Assembly (NCBI GenBank): GCA_021849615.1
Contig: JAJZSQ010000001.1
Location: 31,357-95,356 of the forward strand
Source: Pseudomonadota bacterium
GTDB lineage: Bacteria; Pseudomonadota; Gammaproteobacteria; Steroidobacterales; Steroidobacteraceae
Reading direction: 5' to 3'
Length of the DNA: 64,000 nt
Both the position numbers and the translations under genes were made by a program. Below are positions 18,368-27,415 of this stretch, piece after piece (the stretch's first letter is position 1; each line of letters begins with the position of its first letter). The notes beneath the pieces were generated by a model that was given only the letters and a program-made list of their open reading frames with translations, did not search any database and was not told the DNA's origin.

Positions 18368-18800
18368 GGTCGCTTGCTTGCATCGAGTCGTGCTTCTTTA
18401 TTTTTCTAACGTGGCACGGTACGGCATACGTCTGTGTTCGCAGCGTGCCCGTGCTTTCTCGGAATTTCCTTACTGTCGCTTGTTCTTCCCCCCGTGGACC
18501 CTCGGGCGGTCCGCAGTGAGCAAATACCAGCAAACCCTGTGCCAGGGAGTCCTTCAATGCCGGTCCAATGACATATCGGCACTGTATCGGCGCCCGAATG
18601 TGACGTAATGTCCACTTACGTGAAATGATTTCCCATATTCTTTGCGCGATGATTCGCCCCGGAGGGGTACGCGGCGCCCGGAATTGGCTCGATTGTAAGA
18701 AAAATCGACTTTTTCTCGGCGCCTCAGTGCCCCAAAAGACTGCTGTGTTGTCGTTAAGTCAATGAGTTTAAAGGCTATTTTTATATAGCTTGAGGTGTAA

Positions 18801-21188
18801 ATGAAATCGACGGGCAACTTCAGGACGGTGCCCGGCGTGTTGCGCCTGCTCTGGACGGCTTTTCTGGCGACATTCGCCGCCCGGGCCCTAGCGGCCGACG
18901 CGGTTCTGCCCTGTCCGCCGCAGCTGCGCACCGCAGTGCACTTCTGGATCCGCGTCTATACGCAGATCGACACGAATGAAGGGTTCCTGCACGACCCGAA
19001 CCATCTCGGGGTCGTCTATGCGACCGTGCGCTTTGCGCCGGGCAGTCCGCCTGCGCAGCGCCAGCGCATCGTCGATCGCCAGCGCGACCGCATCGCCGCG
19101 CAGCTGCGCAGCATCGCCGCCGGCGTTCGGCCGCTCACGCCCGAGGAGCGGCGCCTTCGGGCGTTGTGGGGGCCGCACCCCAGTCCCTCGCTGCTGCGCG
19201 AGGCGGCCGGCGAGATCCGCTTCCAGCTCGGCCAGTCGAACCGCTTCGAAGCCGGGTTGATCCGCTCGGGCGCCTGGCAGCATGCGATTGCCCGGGCGCT
19301 CGCGGCGCACGGCTTGCCGCCGCAGCTGGCCGCGCTGCCGCTGGTGGAGTCCGCCTACAATCCGCGCGCGTATTCAAAGGATGGCGCGGCCGGCCTGTGG
19401 CAGTTCATGCCCGGCACGGCCGAGCGCTTCCTGCATATCGACGCCGCGCTCGATCAGCGCTTCGATCCGTTCAGCGCCACCGTAGCGGCCGCGCAGCTGC
19501 TGTCGTACAACTACCGCATTCTCGGCACGTGGCCGCTCGCGATCACCGCCTATAACCAGGGCGTCGCCGGCATGCTGCGTGCCGTGCACGTGGAGGGCAC
19601 CCGCGATCTGGGCATCATCGTGCGGCGCTATCACACGGCGATGTTCGGGTTCGCCTCGCGCAATTTCTACGCATCGTTCCTGGCCGCGCTATACGTCGAT
19701 CAGCACGCGCAGCGCTACTTCGGGTCGCTGCGACGGCTTCCGGAGGAGCACTTCCAGGAGCTGACCCTTCCGGGCTACGTCTCCGTGGATGCGATCGAGC
19801 GGGCTGCGGACGTCGGCGCGGCCCGGTTGCGCGAGCTGAATCCGGGCCTGCGCCCCCCCGTGTGGGGCGGCGAACTCGACGTGCCGAAGGGGTACCGGCT
19901 GCGTCTGCCGGCCGCCGGTGTGCACTGGACCGTTGCAGCACTGCGGGCGCGTCTGGGCGCGCAGGCGATCCTGGCTGCGCAATTGCGCCCGCCGGTGTAC
20001 CGCGTGCAGCCGGGCGATACGCTCTCGGGCATTGCGGCGCGTTACCACATCGACATGTGGGCCCTCGCGCGCTTCAACGGCATGCCGGTCGGCGGCATGT
20101 TGCGGATCGGGGAGCAGCTGCGATTGCCAGGCGCCTCGCGGCCGCCCGCGCAGGTGGTGGCCCAGGCAGCGCCCGTGAGCGCCTCTCCCGGGGCGCGCAC
20201 GGCGCTCTATCGGGTGCGTCCGGGCGATACCCTGACCGGAATCGCGGCTCGGTACGGCATCAGCCCGGCCGCATTGGCGCAGCGCAACGGGATTGGGCTC
20301 ACTACCCTGCTGCACGTCGGTGAGCCGCTGCGCCTGGCGACCCCGGTGCCCTCGAGCGCGCCTGCCGCAAGCGGCGCGCTCGCCGCGGTTTACCGAGTCC
20401 GCGCCGGCGATACGCTCAGCGCGATTGCGGCCCATTACGGCCTCAGTCCGCGCGCATTGGCGCAGCGCAACGGCATTGCCGTGAATGCGCTCCTGCGGGT
20501 CGGCGAGCCGCTGCAGCTGCCGGGCCGCGCCCCGAGCGCCACTGTGCTGGCCTCGAATGTCACGGCTGGACATGCGCCGTTGCCGGCGGCGGCTTCGCCG
20601 GTGGCTGCCGGTAAGGCCTTGGCGGTCGCCCAGGCCGTCACGCACGCCGCGCCGGCGGCGCCGGCGGCGGACCCGCAGCCGGTCTCGGCGCGCCAGGCCA
20701 AGGCCATCGGGCCGATGCTCGGGCCCGAAGCCGATCCGGCGCGCAGCGTGGATCCGGCCAACTACCGGGTGGCCGCGAACGGCACGATCCGCGTGGCGCC
20801 GGCGGAGTCGCTCGGCTACTACGCGCAGTGGCTCGGCGTCAGCGCCATGGACCTGCGTCGTTTGAATCACCTGACCTTTCATCAGCCGGTGCGCATCGGG
20901 GAGCGCATCCGACTCGATTTTCATTCTGTGACGCCCCAGGAATTTACGGCCCGGCGCCTCGCCTACCATCAGGCGCTGGAACAGAGCTACTTTGCCCGCT
21001 ACCGGATCGATGGAACGCGCAAGTACGTCACGCGCAGCGGCGACTCACTGTGGACGCTGACGCGCCGCTTCAGCGATCTGCCAGCGTGGTTGCTGCGCCA
21101 GTACAATCCGCACACGGACTTTTTCACCTTGCACCCCGGAACCCCGCTGGTGATTCCGCGCATCGTGCCGGCCGGTGCCGCCGGCTGA
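18801..21188 (+). CDS. mltD: MltD-like lytic transglycosylase with multiple LysM modules
   Basis: PLVESAYNPRAYSKDGAAGLWQFMPGTAERF; three canonical LysM units YRVxxGDTLxxIAxxY plus two divergent ones. Confidence 0.93.
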   Translation: MKSTGNFRTVPGVLRLLWTAFLATFAARALAADAVLPCPPQLRTAVHFWIRVYTQIDTNEGFLHDPNHLGVVYATVRFAPGSPPAQRQRIVDRQRDRIAAQLRSIAAGVRPLTPEERRLRALWGPHPSPSLLREAAGEIRFQLGQSNRFEAGLIRSGAWQHAIARALAAHGLPPQLAALPLVESAYNPRAYSKDGAAGLWQFMPGTAERFLHIDAALDQRFDPFSATVAAAQLLSYNYRILGTWPLAITAYNQGVAGMLRAVHVEGTRDLGIIVRRYHTAMFGFASRNFYASFLAALYVDQHAQRYFGSLRRLPEEHFQELTLPGYVSVDAIERAADVGAARLRELNPGLRPPVWGGELDVPKGYRLRLPAAGVHWTVAALRARLGAQAILAAQLRPPVYRVQPGDTLSGIAARYHIDMWALARFNGMPVGGMLRIGEQLRLPGASRPPAQVVAQAAPVSASPGARTALYRVRPGDTLTGIAARYGISPAALAQRNGIGLTTLLHVGEPLRLATPVPSSAPAASGALAAVYRVRAGDTLSAIAAHYGLSPRALAQRNGIAVNALLRVGEPLQLPGRAPSATVLASNVTAGHAPLPAAASPVAAGKALAVAQAVTHAAPAAPAADPQPVSARQAKAIGPMLGPEADPARSVDPANYRVAANGTIRVAPAESLGYYAQWLGVSAMDLRRLNHLTFHQPVRIGERIRLDFHSVTPQEFTARRLAYHQALEQSYFARYRIDGTRKYVTRSGDSLWTLTRRFSDLPAWLLRQYNPHTDFFTLHPGTPLVIPRIVPAGAAG

Positions 21189-21228
21189 GCGCACCTGCCC
21201 GATTCGAGCGATGTCTATAATGTCTGCC

Positions 21229-21765
21229 ATGCGCCTGCCCAAAATCACCCTGACACTCTCGCTGCTTGTCGCCGCCGCAGCGCATGCCGCACCGACTCCG
21301 CGGGCCGGGCGAGTGCCGCTGCTCGCCGATCCGCACCTGCCGCACGTGCAGTACGTGCTGGTGAAGAAGTCCGCCCGGCGCCTGTACCTGATGAACGGTG
21401 ATCAGGTGGTGCGCTCCTTTCGCATCCATCTCGGCCTGATGCCCAATGGACCGAAAGAGCGCTCCGGGGACTACCGCACGCCGGTCGGCTGGTACCACCT
21501 GGTGCGGCGCGACCCGCGCAGCGAGTTCTTCCTGTCGATCCAGATCTCCTATCCGAACCGGGCCGATCGGGCCCGCGCGCGTGCGCATCATTGGCAGCCG
21601 GGCGGGGAGATCATGATCCACGGCCTGCCGAACCACCTGCACAGTTCGCTCTCGTACTACCTGCACAGCGACTGGACCGATGGCTGCATCGCGCTGTCGG
21701 ATGCCAACATGATGCAGATCTGGATGATGACGCGTGACGGCATGCCGATCGACATCCAGCCCTGA
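21229..21765 (+). CDS. L,D-transpeptidase family (YkuD) protein
   Basis: Signal peptide MRLPKITLTLSLLVAAAAHAA; VKKSARRLYLM, HGLPN..., DWTDGCIALSDANM. Confidence 0.87.
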   Translation: MRLPKITLTLSLLVAAAAHAAPTPRAGRVPLLADPHLPHVQYVLVKKSARRLYLMNGDQVVRSFRIHLGLMPNGPKERSGDYRTPVGWYHLVRRDPRSEFFLSIQISYPNRADRARARAHHWQPGGEIMIHGLPNHLHSSLSYYLHSDWTDGCIALSDANMMQIWMMTRDGMPIDIQP

Positions 21766-21783
21766 GGCGGCGCGCGGTACCTG

Positions 21784-23169
21784 ATGGAAAATCACGACTC
21801 CGAACCGGAATTCATCGAAGCGCGCGTCCACCCTCGCGGCAGTCTCGAGAACCTCTCACAGGACGAAATCGCCAAGTTGCTCGATTCCGGGCAGGGCGGC
21901 CTTTACTCCCTGTTCCGCAAGTGCGCCCTGGCGGTGCTCAACAGCGGCGCCGATACGGACAACGCCAAGGAAATCTTCGACCGCTTCCGCGACTTCGACA
22001 TTCGCATCATGCGTCAGCCCTGGGGCGTGCGCCTCGAGATGCATCACGCGCCCGCGGCCGCATTCGTCGACGGGCAGATGATCCGTGGCATCAAGGAGCA
22101 TCTGTTCGCGGTGCTGCGCGACGTGGTGTTCACCTCGAACGAGATCGTGGCTTCCGGCCGCTTCGATCTGGAGGATTCTGCCTCGATCACCAACGCGGTG
22201 TTCCACATCCTGCGCAATGCGCAGCTGCTCGAGTGCCGCATGCATCCGAACCTGGTGGTTTGCTGGGGCGGGCATTCCATCGGCTCTGAGGAGTACAAAT
22301 ACTCCAAGCGCGTCGGCTACGAACTCGGTCTACGCGGGCTCGATGTGTGCACGGGCTGCGGGCCGGGCGCCATGAAAGGACCGATGAAGGGTGCGACCAT
22401 CGGACATGCGAAGCAGCGGATCGCGCACGGGCGTTATATCGGCATCACCGAGCCCGGCATCATCGCTGCGGAGCCGCCCAATCCGATCGTCAATCACCTC
22501 GTGATCATGCCGGACATCGAGAAGCGCCTCGAGGCCTTCGTGCGCTTCGCGCACGGCATCGTCGTGTTTCCGGGCGGGGCTGGAACGCTCGAGGAAATCC
22601 TCTATCTGCTCGGCATCCTGCTCGATCCGCCCAACCGCGAGCAGCCCTTTCCGGTGGTGCTCACCGGGCCGCGCACGAGCGCGGCGTATTTCGAGCATAT
22701 CCGCCATTTCATCCGTGGCACGCTCGGTGAGGCGGCGCTCGAGCGGCTGAAGATCATCATTGACGATCCTGCCGAAGTCGGCCGGCACATGGTGCGCGGC
22801 ATCCAGTCGGTGCGGGATTATCGCCACCGCATGAAGGACTCGTACAACTTCAACTGGCTGCTCTCGGTTCCGCCCCGGTTTCAGCACCCCTTCGCCGTGA
22901 CCCACGAGTCGATGCGCGCACTCGCGCTCGGCCGCGATCAGCCCGTGCATGAGCTCGCCGCCAATCTGCGCCGCGCGTTCTCCGGGATCGTCACCGGCAA
23001 CGTCAAGGAACACGGTATCCATGCGATCGAGCAGTTCGGCCCGTACGAACTCGCCGGCGACCGGCACATCATGCAGTTGCTGGATGAGCTGCTGGCGGCG
23101 TTCGTCGAGCAGGGCCGTATGAAGCTGCCGGGCAGCGTCTATCGTCCCGTGTACCGCCTGGTGGCCTAG
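21784..23169 (+). CDS. ppnN: Nucleosidase PpnN/YgdH (LOG family)
   Basis: Start resembles E. coli YgdH; CTGCGPGAMKGPMKGATIGHAKQR and VVFPGGAGTLEEILYLLGIL. Confidence 0.92.
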   Translation: MENHDSEPEFIEARVHPRGSLENLSQDEIAKLLDSGQGGLYSLFRKCALAVLNSGADTDNAKEIFDRFRDFDIRIMRQPWGVRLEMHHAPAAAFVDGQMIRGIKEHLFAVLRDVVFTSNEIVASGRFDLEDSASITNAVFHILRNAQLLECRMHPNLVVCWGGHSIGSEEYKYSKRVGYELGLRGLDVCTGCGPGAMKGPMKGATIGHAKQRIAHGRYIGITEPGIIAAEPPNPIVNHLVIMPDIEKRLEAFVRFAHGIVVFPGGAGTLEEILYLLGILLDPPNREQPFPVVLTGPRTSAAYFEHIRHFIRGTLGEAALERLKIIIDDPAEVGRHMVRGIQSVRDYRHRMKDSYNFNWLLSVPPRFQHPFAVTHESMRALALGRDQPVHELAANLRRAFSGIVTGNVKEHGIHAIEQFGPYELAGDRHIMQLLDELLAAFVEQGRMKLPGSVYRPVYRLVA

Positions 23170-23345
23170 CCGGGCTCGAATCCGCGCACCATTGCGCGGG
23201 CTGTACGTGACATAATGAGGCGCAATGTTGCATAACGCCGCCGCCGCGGCTCGTCGTGCGCTGCCAGAGAGAATGCTTGTGAACCAGTACCTGCGCACGG
23301 AACGCCCGGACCGTACCCTGAGGACTCGTTGTCCGAGGTGCGTCC

Positions 23346-23621
23346 ATGAGTTCATCGTTCAGGGAGCGCAGCGTTCCGCCCCGCGCTCCAGAGAAGACCG
23401 GCGGCAGCGCTGGCGCGACCGGCACGCCCTCGGCGCCGTTTCCGAGCTGGCTCGACCGCGTGCAGAATGTCCGGGCGCGTCACGATGCGATTACCCGCAA
23501 CCTCAATACCTGGTCGAACTACAAGAACTGGGCCGAGCGGGTGCGCACCGCGTGGAGCGAGGAGGCGCCTGCAGCCGAGGACGCGCCGCCGTTCACCGAT
23601 CCCACGCTGCCGAATCACTGA
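23346..23621 (+). CDS. Small hypothetical protein (91 aa)
   Basis: PSWLDRVQNVRARHDAITRNLNTWSNYKNWAERVRTAWSEE; ends just before the next small ORF. Confidence 0.5.
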   Translation: MSSSFRERSVPPRAPEKTGGSAGATGTPSAPFPSWLDRVQNVRARHDAITRNLNTWSNYKNWAERVRTAWSEEAPAAEDAPPFTDPTLPNH

Positions 23622-23637
23622 GCGCAGGAAAACGCTG

Positions 23638-23790
23638 ATGGAACGCCTCCTGCTCCTGTGGGACGAGATCGATGACCTCACTGGCGCCGTACGCCATCTC
23701 GCGCGCGCGGCGCTCGAGGAGGTCCGTGCATTCCCGCCCCCGCCCGCCTGGGGCACGCGCATCGGTCAGTGGCTGCGCCTGCCGGCCTGA
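23638..23790 (+). CDS. Small hypothetical protein (50 aa)
   Basis: MERLLLLWDEIDDLTGAVRHLARAALEEVRAFPPPPAWGTRIGQWLRLPA; preceded by AGGAAA at 23626. Confidence 0.45.
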   Translation: MERLLLLWDEIDDLTGAVRHLARAALEEVRAFPPPPAWGTRIGQWLRLPA

Positions 23791-23859
23791 GTTCGAGCGG
23801 CCGGGCGAGCCCCTGAGCGGCTTTCGCCGCGGCAGTTCGCCGCAGCCGGCCGGTGCCGA

Positions 23860-23887
23860 TTGAAAATCGGCGGATCGCGCCCACAAT
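23860..23887 (+). promoter_or_regulatory. Candidate sigma-32 heat-shock promoter of htpG
   Basis: TTGAAA - 14 nt - CCCACAAT immediately upstream of htpG. Confidence 0.5.
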
Positions 23888-23918
23888 GCTCCGCTCCGGA
23901 ATGAATCAGGAGCGGACC

Positions 23919-25835
23919 GTGACGAGCCCAGAGACCCCTTCGAGCCCAGCTTCCGACCGACAGACGCACGGCTTTCAGGCCGAGGTGCGTGAGCTGCTGA
24001 AGCTCATGATCCACTCCCTGTATAGCCACAGGGAGATCTTCCTGCGCGAGCTGATCTCGAACGCCTCCGACGCCAATGACCGACTGCGGTTCGCGGCCAT
24101 CAGCGCCCCGGCGCTGCTCGAGAGCGATCCGGAGCTGGCGATCCGCATCGAGGCCGATCCGACCGCCGGAACGGTCACGATCACCGACAATGGCATCGGC
24201 ATGACGCGCGAGGAGGCCGTCGCCAATCTCGGGACCATCGCCCGTTCGGGGACCTCGGAGTTCTTCCGCTCGCTCTCGGGCGATCAGCAAAAGGACGCGC
24301 AGTTGATCGGACAGTTTGGCGTGGGGTTCTACTCCGCGTTCATCGTCGCTGATCGGGTCGAAGTGCTCTCGCGTCGCGCCGGGCAGCCGGCGGCGGACGG
24401 CGTGCGCTGGGAGTCGCGCGCCGACGGGGAGTTCTCCGTCGAGTCGGTGACCCGCGAGGCGCGCGGCACGGCCGTGAAGCTGTACCTGAAGCCAGAAGCG
24501 AAGGAGTTCGCCGATCCGTTCCGGCTGCGCGCACTGATCCGCCGCTACTCGGACCACATCGCCTTCCCGGTGCGCATGCCCAAGGAGGGCGAAGCGTCGC
24601 TCGAGGAGGAGACGGTCAACCAGGCCACGGCCCTGTGGGTGCGCCCGCGCGCGGAGATCAGCGACGAGGAATACCGCCAGTTCTACCAGCACCTGGCGCA
24701 CGATTTCACCGATCCGCTCGCCTGGAGCCACAACCGGGTCGAGGGCAAGCGCGAGTACACCAGTCTGCTGTTCATCCCCGGCCGCGCGCCGTTCGACCTG
24801 TGGCAGCGCGACGCGGTGCACGGGCTGAAACTGTACGTACGGCGCGTGTTCATCATGGATGACGCCGAGCAGTTCCTCCCGCAGTACCTGCGCTTCGTCA
24901 AGGGCGTGGTGGATTCGAGTGATCTGCCGCTGAACGTCTCGCGCGAGCTGCTGCAGCGCGAGCCGGAAGTCGACGCTATTCGCGCTAGTCTGACGAAGCG
25001 CGTGCTCGACATGCTCGCGAAGCTCGCGGCGGACGAGCCGGGCAAATACGTCGAGTTCTGGAAGGAATTCGGCGCGGTTCTGAAGGAGGGAATCGGCCAG
25101 GACGTCACGAACCGCGCCACGCTGCTGCCGCTGCTGCGCTTTGCCAGTACGCACGAGTCCGCCGATGAGCCGCAGGTGAGTCTGGCGCAGTACGTGGCGC
25201 GGATGAAGGCCGGTCAGGAGCGCATTTATTTCGTCACCGCCGAGAGCGTCGCGGCGGCCCGGCGCAGCCCCTACATCGAGCGGCTCACCGAGCGCGGCAT
25301 CGAGGTGCTGCTGCTCGGGGAGCGGATCGACGAGTGGATGATGGGTCAGCTTGAGCAGTTCGAGGATAAGCGCTTCAAGGATGCCTCGCGCGGCGAGCTC
25401 GAGCTCGGCCCGCTGGAAAGCGAAACGGAACGGCACGAGCGCGATACGGCGCTGAAGGAGAGCAAAGGGCTGCTGAAGCGGATCAAGGATGCCGTCGGGG
25501 AACGCGTGACCGAGGTGCGCCTCAGCACACGCCTGAAGGACTCCCCCGCCTGCCTGGTGCGCGCCGAGCACGAACTCGGCGCGAGCATGCGCAAGATCCT
25601 CGCCGCAGCCGGGCAGAAGGTGCCGGACAGCACCCCGGCACTGGAACTCAATGCCCAGCACCCGCTGGTGAAATATCTCGACGGGCTGACGGACACCGGG
25701 CGGTTCGAGGCGCTCTCGCTGTTGCTCTACGAGCAGGCCGAATTGGCTGAAGGCGGCGAACTCAGCAATCCGGCGGATTTCGTGCAGCGCCTGAACCGCC
25801 TGCTGGTGGAACTGGCTGCGGCGCACACCGCGTGA
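23919..25835 (+). CDS. htpG: HSP90-family chaperone HtpG
   Basis: GFQAEVRELLKLMIHSLYSHREIFLRELISNASDANDRLRF, GTIARSGTSEF, IGQFGVGFYSAFIVAD. GTG 23919 with AGGAG at 23908; ATG 23901 is an alternative. Confidence 0.96.
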   Translation: MTSPETPSSPASDRQTHGFQAEVRELLKLMIHSLYSHREIFLRELISNASDANDRLRFAAISAPALLESDPELAIRIEADPTAGTVTITDNGIGMTREEAVANLGTIARSGTSEFFRSLSGDQQKDAQLIGQFGVGFYSAFIVADRVEVLSRRAGQPAADGVRWESRADGEFSVESVTREARGTAVKLYLKPEAKEFADPFRLRALIRRYSDHIAFPVRMPKEGEASLEEETVNQATALWVRPRAEISDEEYRQFYQHLAHDFTDPLAWSHNRVEGKREYTSLLFIPGRAPFDLWQRDAVHGLKLYVRRVFIMDDAEQFLPQYLRFVKGVVDSSDLPLNVSRELLQREPEVDAIRASLTKRVLDMLAKLAADEPGKYVEFWKEFGAVLKEGIGQDVTNRATLLPLLRFASTHESADEPQVSLAQYVARMKAGQERIYFVTAESVAAARRSPYIERLTERGIEVLLLGERIDEWMMGQLEQFEDKRFKDASRGELELGPLESETERHERDTALKESKGLLKRIKDAVGERVTEVRLSTRLKDSPACLVRAEHELGASMRKILAAAGQKVPDSTPALELNAQHPLVKYLDGLTDTGRFEALSLLLYEQAELAEGGELSNPADFVQRLNRLLVELAAAHTA

Positions 25836-26500
25836 GGCCTCCGCGTGCCGAGCGACTCGTGATCCCCGGCCCGGCGGGGGATCTCGAGGCCGTTGTGGAG
25901 ACGCCGCTCAGCGAGGCGCCGGCACCGCCGGCGCCGGCGGCCTTCGGGGTGGTGTGCCATCCCCATCCGCTCTACGGCGGGACGCTCGACAATAAAGTCG
26001 TCTACACCCTGGCCCGAGCCTTCCAAGAGTGTGGTGCGCCCGTAGTGCGTTTCAATTTTCGCGGTGTTGGATCGAGTGCGGGGCGCTACGACGAGGGTCG
26101 GGGGGAGACCGAGGATGCGCTCGCGGCGATCGCTTACGGCCGCGCGCGCTGGCCGGGGTCGGCGCTGTGGCTGGCCGGCTTTTCCTTCGGAGCGGCCGTC
26201 GCGGTGCGCGCCGCGGCGCATGCCGCGCCGGCGCGGATGGTGCTAGTGGCGCCCGGGGTGACCCGGGTGGCGATGCAGGGCGTGCCCTCGCCGCAGTGTC
26301 CTTGGATGCTGATCCAGGGCGATGCCGATGAGGTCATCGAGCCGCAGGACGTGCTCGAGTGGGCAGCGCGCCAATCCCCGGCGCCGCGGCTCAGCACCTT
26401 CTCAGGGGCGGGGCATTTCTTTCATGGACGGCTGCACGAGTTGCGCCAGGAGGTCGTGCAGTTCATGAGTATGGCCGCTCAGGCCGCGACCGGCGCCTGA
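25832..26500 (+). CDS. Alpha/beta hydrolase
   Basis: CHPHPLYGGTLDNKVVYTLARAF, RFNFRGVGSSAGRYDEG, GFSFGA, QGDADEVI, GAGHFFHG. Confidence 0.88.
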   Translation: MRPPRAERLVIPGPAGDLEAVVETPLSEAPAPPAPAAFGVVCHPHPLYGGTLDNKVVYTLARAFQECGAPVVRFNFRGVGSSAGRYDEGRGETEDALAAIAYGRARWPGSALWLAGFSFGAAVAVRAAAHAAPARMVLVAPGVTRVAMQGVPSPQCPWMLIQGDADEVIEPQDVLEWAARQSPAPRLSTFSGAGHFFHGRLHELRQEVVQFMSMAAQAATGA

Positions 26501-26513
26501 TCGCCGGGAAATG

Positions 26514-26540
26514 AACGGGGTTCGCTCCGCGAACCCCGTT
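26514..26540 (-). terminator. Hairpin between convergent hydrolase and HU genes, possibly bidirectional terminator
   Basis: Perfect 11-bp inverted repeat AACGGGGTTCG / CGAACCCCGTT, 5-nt loop; only short T stretches. Confidence 0.5.
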
Positions 26541-26561
26541 GAACCTTACGGCTCAGCGCGA

Positions 26562-26876
26562 TCAGGAATTGACCATCGCCTTGAGGTTCTTCAGCGGCAT
26601 CACGCGGACCTTCTTGCTGGCCGGCTTTGCCTTGAACATCATCTTCTCGCCCGTGAAGGGGTTGACGCCTTCGCGTGCCTTCGTGGCCGGCTTTTTCACG
26701 ACCTTCATCTTCAGCAGACCCGGCATGGTGAACAGGCCGTTGCTGCGCAGGCTCTTCTTGATCACGCCGTTCAGCGAATCGAACACGCTGCCGACCTGCT
26801 TGCGCGAGAGCCCCGTGTCTTTGGAAATTTGAGTCAGGACTTCCGACTTGGTCGGAGCGCTACCCTTTTTCGCCAT
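26562..26876 (-). CDS. HU-family DNA-binding protein
   Basis: MAKKGSAPTKSEVLTQISKDTGLSRKQVGSVFDSLNGVIKKSL...VNPFTGEKMMFKAKPASKKVR. Confidence 0.9.
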   Translation of the reverse strand: MAKKGSAPTKSEVLTQISKDTGLSRKQVGSVFDSLNGVIKKSLRSNGLFTMPGLLKMKVVKKPATKAREGVNPFTGEKMMFKAKPASKKVRVMPLKNLKAMVNS

Positions 26877-27048
26877 ATTGCGCCACTCCTCGAATAAATG
26901 AATGTGCGTGCTGTTGTGCAGCGACGCAAAGCTAAGAATCGCCGCGGAAAATAGCACATAAGCGCACCTGCGCAACTGGTTTTTTTGCGTACGCGAGTGC
27001 TGAAACGGCTTTTTTCAAAGGGTTTTGCGTCGCACGCGGTTCGGCGGG

Positions 27049-27402
27049 TCAGAATTTGGCGACGAGTTGCGCCGCCGCGGCCGCCGCGCCCCGGATCAAA
27101 ACCTCTTTGTCACGACTTTTCGGGCCGCGCAGCAGCGAAACGTGCGTCTTAGGCACGCCAAGTGCATGCGCGAGAACGCGTACGAGTCGATCGTTGGCGG
27201 CGCCGTCGATGGGTGGTGCGCTGACCCGCACGAGAAGTCTGCCGTCGCGCCACCCGTCGATGCCCTCACGCGAAGAACGCGGCTGAATCCGAATGTGCAG
27301 CACACAATCGGCCCCGCGAATTTCCAACCCGTTCCGGGCCTTGGCGGCGCTGGTTGATGTATCGCGCATGGCGCGGTTCAGTTTCCCTGCATGCGCCAGC
27401 AC
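27049..27402 (-). CDS. DUF167/YggU family protein
   Basis: LHIRIQPRSSREGIDG...LLVRVSAPPIDGAANDRLVRVLA; DUF167-type core. Start may be at an internal Met. Confidence 0.8.
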   Translation of the reverse strand: MLAHAGKLNRAMRDTSTSAAKARNGLEIRGADCVLHIRIQPRSSREGIDGWRDGRLLVRVSAPPIDGAANDRLVRVLAHALGVPKTHVSLLRGPKSRDKEVLIRGAAAAAAQLVAKF

Positions 27403-27415
27403 GCGGCGCGGCGCC

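Noticed and set aside
18554-18931. 125-aa minus-strand ORF overlapping the mltD start
   Set aside because: Overlaps a confident gene start and shows no domain; a non-coding RNA explains the nearby terminator equally well.
23225-23638. 137-aa plus-strand ORF downstream of ppnN
   Set aside because: Its second half is an out-of-frame reading of the more protein-like 91-aa ORF; only the promoter-like features were kept.
23766-25826. 686-aa minus-strand ORF opposite htpG
   Set aside because: Antisense shadow of HtpG in high-GC sequence.
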